The position numbers and the translations under genes were made by a program. From Candidatus Wallbacteria bacterium (GTDB lineage: Bacteria; Muiribacteriota; UBA6191; JACPRK01), in NCBI GenBank assembly GCA_016213845.1, contig JACQZN010000042.1, forward strand, positions 39,370-103,369: a stretch of DNA of 64,000 nt, in the 5' to 3' direction. Below are positions 56,823 through 64,000 of this stretch, piece by piece (position 1 is the first letter of the stretch; every line of letters starts with the position of its first letter). The notes beneath the pieces were generated by a model. That model was not told where the DNA came from. It saw only the letters and a program-made list of their open reading frames with translations, and did no database searches.

Positions 56823-58184
56823 TCACTTCGAACCCTTGAGCGTCTCCTCCAGGGCGGCTTGCAACTTGGGCGCCTCGGAGGGGTAATCCTTGGAGAAGCC
56901 GGTGACGAGGTCGGTCATCGAGCCGGGCTTGTACTTGGCGAACGTGTTCATGACCAGAAGGCGGAAGTTGGGGATGCTCTCGTTTGCGAGCAGGAGCGTG
57001 CGGGTCACGACCCCTTCGGTGCGAAGCAGGTCGCTCCGGCTCTTGAGAGGGTTGCGTTCCTCGTAGCCCTCGTGACGATAGCCCTCCTGCCAATCCCAGT
57101 AATCGCTCTTCCCGTACGTGACGCCGCAGAAGTCGCCCCACCCCTCCGAGAGAGCGATCTGCTCGTTGGTGGTGACTTCGGGGTTGTGGCGCAGGCCGGC
57201 GAACCTGGCGATGGGGCCGACGGTCGGCTTCCGGCCGTAGAGCAGGTCCTGCAGAAAGTGGCCGAGCTCGTGGCAGATGACGCTGCGCAGGTAGGCCTGG
57301 TTCTGGTTCGGCGAGAGCCAGGGGTTGTCCAGGCCCAGGCTGATGACCTTGAAGGAGTCGAACGTGCCGATCTGTCCCCGGTGAAGCATCTTCAGGTTGA
57401 GGATGATCTGAATCTTCTTCCCCTTGTTGAGGAAAAACAGCATGGCCAGCTCGTCGGCGATCTGCGAATCGCGCTCCTCGTCGTTGAGCGCAGCCCAGAC
57501 GTTGGCGATCTGCTGGTCTCGCTGGTTCTTCGCCCGGTCCTTCTCGATGTACGCCCAGCCGGTCGAGAGGCTCAGGCCCAGGCGGAAGTGCTTGCCCTCG
57601 AGCGGAAGCTGCTTGCGCAGGGGGAGGCCGGCCTTCGTGACCAGCGGCGGCTTCTCGGAGAGAAGGAGGTTGTTCGCCATGTCCTGCAGCCCGGAAAGCG
57701 TCATCCGTCCGGACTTGTAGAACCCGTGGAACTTGATGAGGGTGGCGTGAGCGCGCCAGCGGTCCCGCCGGGCGGCGCTCATCCGTCCGAACCGATCCGG
57801 CCCGAAGCACTCGGTCAGCTCGGCGTCGGTGAGGGTCGCGGCCGCCCTGGGACGCGCCGCCGAGAGATCCTCGAAGCCAGGATCCGACTGCGGCGCCGCG
57901 GGAGAGTCGGCCGGGCCGGCGGCCTCCACGGCAGAGGATGCCCCCGCCGTCCCTGCCGCGTCGAGCGCCGCCTTGAGCTTGCTGTGCTGTGAGCTGCGCA
58001 GGCAGATGTTCAGCTCGGCCGCAGAGAGCTGGTCCAGATTGGCGCCGGGATAGAGCCGGGCCAGGTCCTCCCGGGTGAGCTGCGACTGGGCCCCAGCGGC
58101 CGCCGGGACCATCAGCGCCGCCAGCACAAGGGCGAGCGGGCTGCCGAGGCTCGAAACACGAAACGGCGAACTGGCGGGGCTCAT
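56823..58184 (-). CDS. Exported HExxH zinc metalloprotease-like protein
   Basis: A ~453-residue protein with a signal peptide (residues 15-32, ending AGAQS). A zinc motif HELGH is at 305-309 with E347 in SEGWGDF as a likely third ligand, so it resembles a gluzincin-type metallopeptidase. It has no familiar peptidase domain beyond that. The first ~135 residues hold an alanine/proline-rich linker and a short helical region (TREDLARLYPGANLDQLSAAEL). ATG 58184 follows AGAGGAA; the frame is open further upstream. It is convergent with the EF-hand/TPR gene. Confidence 0.75.
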   Translation of the reverse strand: MSPASSPFRVSSLGSPLALVLAALMVPAAAGAQSQLTREDLARLYPGANLDQLSAAELNICLRSSQHSKLKAALDAAGTAGASSAVEAAGPADSPAAPQSDPGFEDLSAARPRAAATLTDAELTECFGPDRFGRMSAARRDRWRAHATLIKFHGFYKSGRMTLSGLQDMANNLLLSEKPPLVTKAGLPLRKQLPLEGKHFRLGLSLSTGWAYIEKDRAKNQRDQQIANVWAALNDEERDSQIADELAMLFFLNKGKKIQIILNLKMLHRGQIGTFDSFKVISLGLDNPWLSPNQNQAYLRSVICHELGHFLQDLLYGRKPTVGPIARFAGLRHNPEVTTNEQIALSEGWGDFCGVTYGKSDYWDWQEGYRHEGYEERNPLKSRSDLLRTEGVVTRTLLLANESIPNFRLLVMNTFAKYKPGSMTDLVTGFSKDYPSEAPKLQAALEETLKGSK

Positions 58185-58259
58185 GGGCAGGTTCCTCTCA
58201 GTTTTCTGGTTGTTGTCGTTCAGGGCCGCCAAGCGCGGACAAACTTCCCCCGTCCACAA

Positions 58260-59261
58260 CTACGGCTTCCGGCCAGAAAGGTTGCGTGGACGCTCCCGCG
58301 AGGCTTCGACCTTCCGGGCCAGCGCGATGGAGAAGCGGACGGCCTCGTCCTCGCCCAGGTGGTGGCCGTCGAAGGTGCGGAAATCGCGGTCGTTGAACGG
58401 GAGCCACTTGCCGCCGGCGGCGGCCAGGTCGCGGGCGAACGCAGCTTCGTCGAAACCGGAACACTGGTTCTCCAGTTGCGTCACCCGGGGGTCGGTCGGG
58501 AGGCGAAAGCCGTAGACCTCGATGCCGCGCCACTGCATCCGCCGGACCGCCTTCAGCAGCTGCGCCACCACGTGCGGCGACACGCGGTTGCCGGCGTACA
58601 TTGCCGGGATGAAGCGCACCGCCCGCTCCAGCCCCTGCTGCTTGAAGCGGCTGGAGAACCAGCCGTCCTCGTGAGCCACCATCACCGGATAGCGCGTGTT
58701 GCCCTGGATGAGCTGGGAGAAGTCGAGCGTCGTGATGCGGCCGAAGAAGGCCAGCAGCGGGCCGAGCTGCACCTGAAGGCGGATCTCCCAGGGGTGCTGG
58801 GCCGCCAGCCACAGGAACTCGTTTTCCAGCTCCGCGTTGAAGTGGCCCGGGCGCCACGGGTGCAACGACATCCAGGTCGACGGCTGGTCCAGGTTGCGCG
58901 CGGCATTGGTCGTGAGCGAGTGCGGGTCGACGCCGAGCAGCATCAGGGGCCTGGGAGTCGCCGGGTCTATCAACTCCACTGCACGCTCCGCATAGCGGGT
59001 CGAATAGCCGGCCAGGCGAAAACCGAAGTTGGCGATCCTGCGCTGGCTCATCGCGGTCCGCATCGCCGCCGGAGAGACGCCCAGGAGCGTCCGGGAATCG
59101 CCCGCGCAGACGACGTCGAACTCATGGTGCCAGAGCATCTTGCGGTAGAAGAAGAGCTCGGCCGGCATGCCGCCCACCGACGAGACGGGCCGCATCCAGC
59201 CCGCGGCGAGCACGGCAAAGACGGCCCCGAGCAACGTGGCCTGGGTGCGCCCGAGCCTCAT
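58260..59261 (-). CDS. SGNH-like acyl-transfer protein, copy A
   Basis: A 333-residue membrane-anchored protein. An N-terminal hydrophobic anchor (residues 8-22) precedes an SGNH/GDSL-like hydrolase fold with GDSR at 54-57 (nucleophile S56) and the catalytic D298/H301 pair (DGHHL). It is similar to the gene at 59258-60241 over its whole length, with these residues at the same positions. Proteins of this type pair with MBOAT transporters (as DltD/AlgX-AlgJ relatives do with DltB/AlgI) and complete transfer of an acyl group to an extracellular polymer. The start overlaps the copy B stop (ATGA). Confidence 0.8.
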   Translation of the reverse strand: MRLGRTQATLLGAVFAVLAAGWMRPVSSVGGMPAELFFYRKMLWHHEFDVVCAGDSRTLLGVSPAAMRTAMSQRRIANFGFRLAGYSTRYAERAVELIDPATPRPLMLLGVDPHSLTTNAARNLDQPSTWMSLHPWRPGHFNAELENEFLWLAAQHPWEIRLQVQLGPLLAFFGRITTLDFSQLIQGNTRYPVMVAHEDGWFSSRFKQQGLERAVRFIPAMYAGNRVSPHVVAQLLKAVRRMQWRGIEVYGFRLPTDPRVTQLENQCSGFDEAAFARDLAAAGGKWLPFNDRDFRTFDGHHLGEDEAVRFSIALARKVEASRERPRNLSGRKP

Positions 59262-60241
59262 CTTCCGGCGGCGCGCTCGGCGGCCGCGATCCTCTCGGCC
59301 AGCGCTCTGGAGAATCTCAGGGCTGACTCTTGCGAGAGGTGGTGTCCGTCCCAGGTCTCGAAGTCGGCGTCCCGGAAGGGCAACCAGGTCGCGCCGGCCG
59401 CCTCGAAGGCGGCAGCGAAAGTCTTCTCGTCGAACTTGGAGTGCAGGTTCTCGAGTCGACCCACCTCGTCGGACGTCGGCGGCTCGAAGCCGTAGACCGC
59501 GACTCCCCGGTCTCGGATGCCGCGCACCATCTCCATCAGCTTCTGTATCACGTGCGGCGAGACGGGGTTCCCCTTGTACATCGGCGGGATGTAGCGCAGC
59601 ACGTTCTTCTGATCCCACTTGCCCATCCGGCTCTCGAACCAGCCGTCCTCGTGCGCGATGAGCATCGGCCGGCGCTCCTTGGTGTAGAAGAGCTGGTTCA
59701 AGTCGAGCGAGGTCAACCGCCCGAAGAACGAGTGGATCGGCGAGAGTGCCACGGCAAGCCGGATCTCGGCCGGGTGCTGGGCGCTGAGCCAGAGGAACTC
59801 GTTGTCGAGATCGACGTTGAAGTGGCCGGGCCGCCAGGGGTGCAGCGACATCCAGGTCGAGGGGGTGTCGATGTCGCGCGCGGCGTTGGTGGTGAGCGCA
59901 TGCGGATCGACGCCCAGGACCAGGACCCGACCCGGGCTGGCCGGGTCCAGCAGTGACTCGGCTCGCTCCACGTACTGGCGGGAGTAGCCGGCCAGCCGGA
60001 AGCCGAAGTTGGCGATGCGCCGCCCGGGAAGCGCCTCGCGCATCGCGGCAGGCGAGACCCCCAGGAGCGGCCTCGAGTCGCCCGCGACCACCACGTCGAA
60101 CTCGTGATGCCAGAGCATCTTCATGTAGAAGAATCGCTCCACGGGCACGCCGGCCACCGACTGCACCGGCCTCGCGTATCCGGCGACGACGACCGCGACG
60201 GCGGCCCAGAGGAGCGTGAGCTGGGTACGGTTGAGAGTCAT
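59258..60241 (-). CDS. SGNH-like acyl-transfer protein, copy B
   Basis: A 327-residue paralogue of the preceding gene: N-terminal anchor (9-21), GDSR with S56, WHHEFDVVVAGDSR context and D298/H301 in DGHHL. Tandem duplication is evident from shared stretches such as NFGFRLAGYS and STWMSLHPWRPGHFN. The MBOAT gene lies 39 bp upstream, so the three genes form an operon. Having two copies might allow two acceptor polymers, or a heterodimer. Confidence 0.82.
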   Translation of the reverse strand: MTLNRTQLTLLWAAVAVVVAGYARPVQSVAGVPVERFFYMKMLWHHEFDVVVAGDSRPLLGVSPAAMREALPGRRIANFGFRLAGYSRQYVERAESLLDPASPGRVLVLGVDPHALTTNAARDIDTPSTWMSLHPWRPGHFNVDLDNEFLWLSAQHPAEIRLAVALSPIHSFFGRLTSLDLNQLFYTKERRPMLIAHEDGWFESRMGKWDQKNVLRYIPPMYKGNPVSPHVIQKLMEMVRGIRDRGVAVYGFEPPTSDEVGRLENLHSKFDEKTFAAAFEAAGATWLPFRDADFETWDGHHLSQESALRFSRALAERIAAAERAAGR

Positions 60242-60280
60242 CGAAGGTGTTCAGGGGGCTCGCGTGTCACGAGGGCTGCT

Positions 60281-61693
60281 TCAGAACTGGAAGTAGACGA
60301 AGGCGGTGCCGAGGCCGCGGAGGTAGACCGAGCAGACGATCATCAGGATGAGCAGGAGAGGCTCGAGGCGGACGAAGCGGGGGGAGCGCTCCAGGGTCTT
60401 GATGTCGGCCCCGCAGAAGACCAGCACCTCCCAGAGGATGGCCACGATCAGGAAGGGGATGGCGAAGAAGAGGGAGCCGATGGGGGCGGTGTCGAACGAC
60501 TTGAATGAGAGCATCGCCTGGAGGGCCAGCAGGGCGTGCTCCACGGAGGGCGCGCGGAAGAAGACGCCCGTGAGCATCATCTGCAGGGCGACCAGCACGA
60601 CGCAGATGCCTCGACCCAGGAACGGGATCTTGGCGAGGCGCCTGGGAAGGTGCGTGACGCGCTCGATGGTGAGCAGGATGGCCTGAAGCGTCCCGAAGAT
60701 GACGAAGGTCCAGTTGGCGCCGTGCCAGAAGCCGAGGAGGATGACGGTGATCCAGAGGTTTCGGGCCGAGCGCCACAGGCTGGTGCGGGAGCCCTTGAGG
60801 CCGAGGTAGACGTAATCGCGGAACCAGCGCGTCACGGTCATGTTCCAGCGCATCCAGAAGCCGCGGAGAGAGGTGGCCAGGTAGGGGTGATCGAAGTTGA
60901 CCGGGAACTCGTAGCCCATCCACTTGCCGAGCCCCCGGGCGATGTCGCTGTAGCCGGCGAAGTCGCAGTAGATCTGGATGCCGAGCATCAGCGCTGCGAG
61001 CCACCAGAAGGGGGTGGAATCGATGAAGTGGAGGGCGCCGGCGGCATGCTCGACGGCCGGGGCGAGGTTGTCGGCTAGCACGGCCTTCTTGAAGTAGCCG
61101 TGGACCAGCAGGCGCAGCCCCTCCCACTGCTGGCGCTCGGTGGGGCTGGGCACGCCGTCCAGCTGGTCCATCAGCTCCGTGGCGCGCACGATGGGGCCGG
61201 CGACCAGCTGCGGGAAGAGCGAGAGGAAGGCGAAGAACTTGAGCAGGCTGTCGGTCGGCTCCAGCTTCCCCTTGTAGACGTCGATGGTGTAGCTCATCGA
61301 CTGGAAGGTGTAAAAGCTGATGCCGGCGGGGGGAAAGACGTAGAGGACCGGAACGAGCGCGTCGCCGCCCAGCAGACGCGAGAGCTCGTTGAGGTTTGTC
61401 GTGAAGAACGTGATGTACTTGAAAGCCGCGAGCAAGCCCAGGTTGGCGGACATGGAGAGCCAGAGCAGCGTGCGGCGCCGCTCGGGGTAGCGCTTCATCG
61501 CCAGGGCAGCGTAGAAGTCGACGCCTCCGCTGGCCAACAGCAGCCCCAGGTAGCGCCAATCGAACCAGCCGTAGAAGAAGAAGGAGAAGACGACGAGGAA
61601 GAACCATCGCCAGCTCTGCCGCTGCCTGGCGTACGGCCAGAGCGAGTAGAAGACGATCGCGAAGATGAGGAACGGGAAGGAGTTGAAGGTCAT
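60281..61693 (-). CDS. MBOAT-family O-acyltransferase
   Basis: A 470-residue polytopic membrane protein (about 11-12 helices) of the AlgI/DltB branch. The catalytic histidine H324 lies in GFWHGANWTF. Family motifs such as FPQLVAGPIVR, YCDFAGYSDIARGLG and SLRGFWMRWNMT are present, and it ends VYFQF. MBOAT proteins of this branch move acyl groups (often acetyl) across the inner membrane for O-acylation of exopolysaccharide or teichoic acid. Its operon partners are the two SGNH proteins downstream. The acceptor polymer is unknown. Confidence 0.92.
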   Translation of the reverse strand: MTFNSFPFLIFAIVFYSLWPYARQRQSWRWFFLVVFSFFFYGWFDWRYLGLLLASGGVDFYAALAMKRYPERRRTLLWLSMSANLGLLAAFKYITFFTTNLNELSRLLGGDALVPVLYVFPPAGISFYTFQSMSYTIDVYKGKLEPTDSLLKFFAFLSLFPQLVAGPIVRATELMDQLDGVPSPTERQQWEGLRLLVHGYFKKAVLADNLAPAVEHAAGALHFIDSTPFWWLAALMLGIQIYCDFAGYSDIARGLGKWMGYEFPVNFDHPYLATSLRGFWMRWNMTVTRWFRDYVYLGLKGSRTSLWRSARNLWITVILLGFWHGANWTFVIFGTLQAILLTIERVTHLPRRLAKIPFLGRGICVVLVALQMMLTGVFFRAPSVEHALLALQAMLSFKSFDTAPIGSLFFAIPFLIVAILWEVLVFCGADIKTLERSPRFVRLEPLLLILMIVCSVYLRGLGTAFVYFQF

Positions 61694-61766
61694 TTACTGG
61701 CGGCGCTGTTGTAGCATGGGAGGCCAGCTGGGCGGGGGCAATCGAGAAAGTGCAGGCGCTTGAAGT

Positions 61767-61834
61767 GGTACTCAATCCTCTCAGGGGCTTCGCCCCCGAA
61801 CCCCCACCAGGGGAGCAGTGCTCCCCTGGACCCC
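61767..61834. repeat. GGTACT repeat, forward copy
   Basis: GGTACTCAATCC, then GGGGCTTCGCCCCC, CCACCAGGGGAGCAGTGC and CTCCCCTGGACCCC. It contains a perfect 11-bp palindrome arm (CCAGGGGAGCA / TGCTCCCCTGG) with a 1-base centre. Reference copy of the family. Confidence 0.9.
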
Positions 61835-62008
61835 TGTCTCTTTGCGGCGCCCCCGCGGGTCCTCGTGGGTTTCGCGGACAATGCGGCTGCTCTCTCACAG
61901 AGTGGGAGGAAGGAGGTGGAGCCCGCGGGCGTGTACGAATCTCTCGATAGATCTCTGGCCTCCTCGAGTCTCGCCAGACTCTCGAAAGCCCCAGAGACCG
62001 CAATCAAT

Positions 62009-62096
62009 CGGGGGTCCAGGGGGCCTCTGGCCCCTTGGTGGGGGTTCGGGGGCGGAGCACCCGACAGCAATGAGCACCATTGCCCAGTACTCCACC
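62009..62096. repeat. GGTACT repeat, reverse copy
   Basis: In reverse complement, it reads GGTGGAGTACTGGG, then GGGTGCTCCGCCCCCGAACC, CCACCAAGGGGCC and GGCCCCCTGGACCCCCG, matching the copy at 61767. The pair is an inverted repeat about 330 bp across. Confidence 0.88.
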
Positions 62097-62109
62097 CTGG
62101 CCCACGCTC

Positions 62110-62574
62110 ATGGTCCTTCTTGCGACGCTGATCTCGCTGCACCTGCTGTTGACGGTGGCAGGGCTGCTCTTCGGGCGGCTCGCGTCGAATTTCAGAACGC
62201 GGGGGCGGCTTGCCCTTGCGATCGTGCTGATGGCCTCCGGGGCGTATCACCTCCATCACTATCGAGGGTTCGCAGAGAAGATGCCGTTGGAGGGGGCGGC
62301 GGGGCGGACGATGGCGGCCTGGGTGGCCGGGGGGCAGCTGCTCGGCGGAGCGCTGCTGGCCGTGCCCGGTGCGGCCTGGCCGGCGACGCTGGTCGTGACC
62401 GCGGTGGCGGGGATCCTGCTGGCGGGCAGCCTCTGCTGGGCGACCTTTCTCTGGATGAGCGCCGACGGACCGACGGGGCTTGCGGCCGCGTTGCCGGTGT
62501 TGAGGCGGGCGGCTGTCTGCGCCATCGTGGCGGCCTGGGCGGGTTGGTTCGGCTTGCGACGGCCCGACCCCTGA
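62110..62574 (+). CDS. Small membrane protein, possibly DoxX-like
   Basis: A 154-residue protein with four predicted transmembrane helices (LLATLISLHLLLTVAGLLF, LALAIVLMASGAYH, AWVAGGQLLGGALLAVPG, AAVCAIVAAWAGWFGL). The segment HHYRGFAEKMP followed by a helix with GGQLLGGALLAVP recalls DoxX/SURF4-like proteins, but the match is not strong. ATG 62110 is chosen because the in-frame TTG upstream lies inside the reverse repeat. It converges with the SGNH gene. Confidence 0.5.
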   Translation: MVLLATLISLHLLLTVAGLLFGRLASNFRTRGRLALAIVLMASGAYHLHHYRGFAEKMPLEGAAGRTMAAWVAGGQLLGGALLAVPGAAWPATLVVTAVAGILLAGSLCWATFLWMSADGPTGLAAALPVLRRAAVCAIVAAWAGWFGLRRPDP

Positions 62575-62591
62575 GCGTCGCCGCCGGGCGA

Positions 62592-63575
62592 TCACCGGGC
62601 ACCGCCCTGCTGCTCGTGATGCAGGATGGCGCGCGCCAGGTCGGTCGAGAGCGAGAGCGCCGCGTCGGCCCTCAGATGACAGTCGTCGTGGCTGGCATAG
62701 GCCTTGGCTGAAAAATCGAGCCAGACGCCGCCGGCCTGCCGGAACCGCTCCGCGAAGCGTATCTCGCTCCATCCGCTGACCGCGGCCTCGACGGCGGCTA
62801 CGGGGGCAGGCACGGGAAACAGAAAGCCGTAGACGGTGGCCCCGCGCCGGGTTGCGGCCGTCACCCAGTCGAACGCAGCCGTGGTCAGCTCGGGAGAGAT
62901 GCGATTGCCTTGAAAGATACGTCGACTCCAGGAGATGGCGTCGGGGTTGCCTTCGGGAAGCTGCCGGGACTCCACCCAGCCGTCGGGATGAAAGACCTGG
63001 AAGTAGCCGGTGCGGTGGCCGCCCCACCAGGAGCGCAGCTCGCCAAGCCGCAGGGGTCGCAGGGCATGGAAGAGCGGGCCCAGCCAGACTCCCAGCTCCA
63101 CGCCCAGCCGCTCCTGGTGTGCCAGGGAGAGGAACTCGTTGTCCCACTGCCGTTCGACCAGGCCGGGGTGCCAGGGCCGGATCTGGGTCCAGCGCGAGAC
63201 CAGCTCGTTTTCGCGGGCCGCGTTCGGCGTGAGCGAGTGCGGCGTCACGCCGAGCACCAGGGCCCGCCGCGAGCTTGCGGGATCTAGCAGCGCCTCGGAG
63301 GCGCGCAGGTACGACGTGGTCAGCGCGGCCGCGGCAAAGCCGAAGTTTGCGATCCGGCGGCAGCCGACCGTGTCGCGCATGCGTGCGGGCGAGAGGCCCT
63401 GGAAGGTCCGCGAGTCGCCCGCCAGCACGAGGTCGAACTCGGGACCCCAGAGCAGCTTCTGGTTCCAGAGCTGCTCCGGTGGCACGCCCGTGACGCGGCC
63501 GGGTGGCCGGTAGAGTGCGACTGCCAGGATCAGCACGATCGCCAGGAGCCCGGTCTGGAAGGTGGGATCTCGCAT
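62592..63575 (-). CDS. SGNH-like acyl-transfer protein, copy C
   Basis: A 327-residue protein with an N-terminal anchor (residues 8-22), GDSR with S55 and a C-terminal DDCHL (in place of DGHHL). It is a more distant paralogue of copies A and B (shared KLLWGPEFDLVLAGDSR). It follows the second MBOAT gene by 11 bp and forms a second MBOAT-SGNH pair. The start ATG 63575 is chosen over the longer frame. Confidence 0.8.
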   Translation of the reverse strand: MRDPTFQTGLLAIVLILAVALYRPPGRVTGVPPEQLWNQKLLWGPEFDLVLAGDSRTFQGLSPARMRDTVGCRRIANFGFAAAALTTSYLRASEALLDPASSRRALVLGVTPHSLTPNAARENELVSRWTQIRPWHPGLVERQWDNEFLSLAHQERLGVELGVWLGPLFHALRPLRLGELRSWWGGHRTGYFQVFHPDGWVESRQLPEGNPDAISWSRRIFQGNRISPELTTAAFDWVTAATRRGATVYGFLFPVPAPVAAVEAAVSGWSEIRFAERFRQAGGVWLDFSAKAYASHDDCHLRADAALSLSTDLARAILHHEQQGGAR

Positions 63576-63586
63576 CGTGACGCGCG

Positions 63587-64000
63587 TCAGAACTGGAAGT
63601 AGACGAAGGCCGAACCCGGCCCTCGCAGGTACACGCAACAGAAGATGAGCACGGCCGTGAAGACGATCTGCGCCTGCCGCCACCCGGAGGTCGCGGTCAC
63701 GGACCACTTGTGGGGCTCCAGCGCCGCGATCAGCTCCCAGAGCACTCCGAGGGCCAGGAAGGGGAGCGCCGGCCGGAGCAGCCCCAGGCCTGCCTGGTCC
63801 ATCCCGCCAGGTGAAAAGAGTGTAAGGATGATCCGTGTTGCCTGGTCGAAGCTGACGGCCCGGAAGAGCACGTAGCCGAGCCAGACTTGCGCCAGCGTGA
63901 GCAGGACCGCGGCGGGCCGCCCCAGAGGCAGTTTGCAGAGCCGCTCCGGAATCCGGGCCACCCTTTCAACAGAGAGGAAAGTGGCGTGTAGCACGCCGAA
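63587..64000 (-). CDS. MBOAT-family O-acyltransferase, C-terminal part (cut by window edge)
   Basis: The last ~137 residues of a second MBOAT protein; the frame runs off the right edge of the window and continues upstream. It aligns with the C-terminal part of the gene at 60281-61693 (FGVLHATFLSVERV against FGTLQAILLTIERV) and ends CVYLRGPGSAFVYFQF, almost the same as the other copy's end. The catalytic histidine lies outside the window. It is the upstream partner of the SGNH gene at 62592. Confidence 0.85.
   Translation of the reverse strand, partial: FGVLHATFLSVERVARIPERLCKLPLGRPAAVLLTLAQVWLGYVLFRAVSFDQATRIILTLFSPGGMDQAGLGLLRPALPFLALGVLWELIAALEPHKWSVTATSGWRQAQIVFTAVLIFCCVYLRGPGSAFVYFQF

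Larger units (their letters stand above)
61694..62109. other. 416-bp gap with an inverted pair of palindromic repeats
   Basis: No gene is supported. Two copies of the GGTACT/GGGGCTTCGCCCCC repeat face each other (61767-61834 and 62009-62096) with 174 bp of unique sequence between them. Frames open across the gap are shadows of the repeats. Confidence 0.7.

Noticed and set aside
61690..63147. A 485-codon minus-strand frame spanning the repeat-filled gap
   Set aside because: Much of it is translation of the GGTACT repeats and of the complement of real genes; no domain is seen.

Overview
The window is GC-rich, densely coded and reads as a chromosomal segment of a diderm, aerobically respiring bacterium. 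Evidence for that is the many signal peptides on TPR, von Willebrand and sulfatase-like proteins, a complete Bat (MoxR/VWA/TPR) operon, an aa3-type cytochrome oxidase operon, and GTG/TTG starts with stop-start overlaps. The gene set (Bat operon, HEAT and TPR proteins, several alkaline-phosphatase-superfamily hydrolases, a receiver domain with a CxxC...CxxC tail) would fit Acidobacteriota or a related lineage, but that placement is inference. No plasmid, phage or complete IS element was seen. The window cuts the first gene (HEAT-RDD protein) and the last gene (MBOAT acyltransferase).

Layout: 0-3.9 kb holds three neighbouring HEAT-containing genes (HEAT-RDD membrane protein, PrsW-type protease, HEAT/zinc-ribbon protein) around a perfect 74-bp palindrome. 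3.9-4.3 kb is a tRNA cluster (Gln, Asn, Ser and a truncated Arg). 4.3-9.7 kb encodes exported proteins (thioredoxin-fold, NlpC/P60-like, NHL-like, glycine-zipper, SH3/coiled coil) and a cysteine-rich protein that may have a leaderless mRNA. 9.8-20.3 kb is metabolic and envelope: NamZ muramidase, patatin lipase, glycerol kinase, an alkaline-phosphatase-family enzyme, a PfkB sugar kinase and a GH13 amylase. 20.4-28.9 kb is the cytochrome c oxidase operon with a good sigma70 promoter, a cupredoxin, heme A synthesis (ctaB, ctaA), copper delivery (SCO1), DUF420 and two tiny membrane proteins. 29-38 kb is mixed: histidine phosphatase, RqcH-like NFACT protein, endonuclease V, an ABC exporter pair, two methyltransferases, DUF547 and a response regulator. 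39-48.3 kb is the Bat operon on the minus strand (moxR, DUF58, DUF4381-like, batA, batB, batC, batD, batE) behind a recognisable promoter. 48.5-56.7 kb holds three sulfatase-like genes, two of them in a tandemly duplicated two-gene module with an EF-hand/TPR protein. 56.8-64 kb has a secreted metalloprotease and two copies of an MBOAT plus SGNH O-acyltransferase cassette.

The most unusual feature is the repeat content. At least four unrelated small repeat families occur: period-7 tandem arrays (three sequence types, several sites); a GGTACT/GGGGCTTCGCCCCC palindromic family with five copies; the AAGCTCAGGA-type palindrome family; and a 36-bp arm that forms a perfect hairpin at one site and a half-copy at another. 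One GGTACT copy lies inside a MITE-like element with perfect 10-bp ends and 9-bp flanking direct repeats. Three repeat copies lie in frame in the N-terminal parts of exported proteins (the DUF4381-like protein, BatD and one sulfatase-like protein), upstream of or just after the signal peptide, so they appear to be translated. The tandem sulfatase-like/EF-hand-TPR module is the best candidate for an uncharacterised functional unit.
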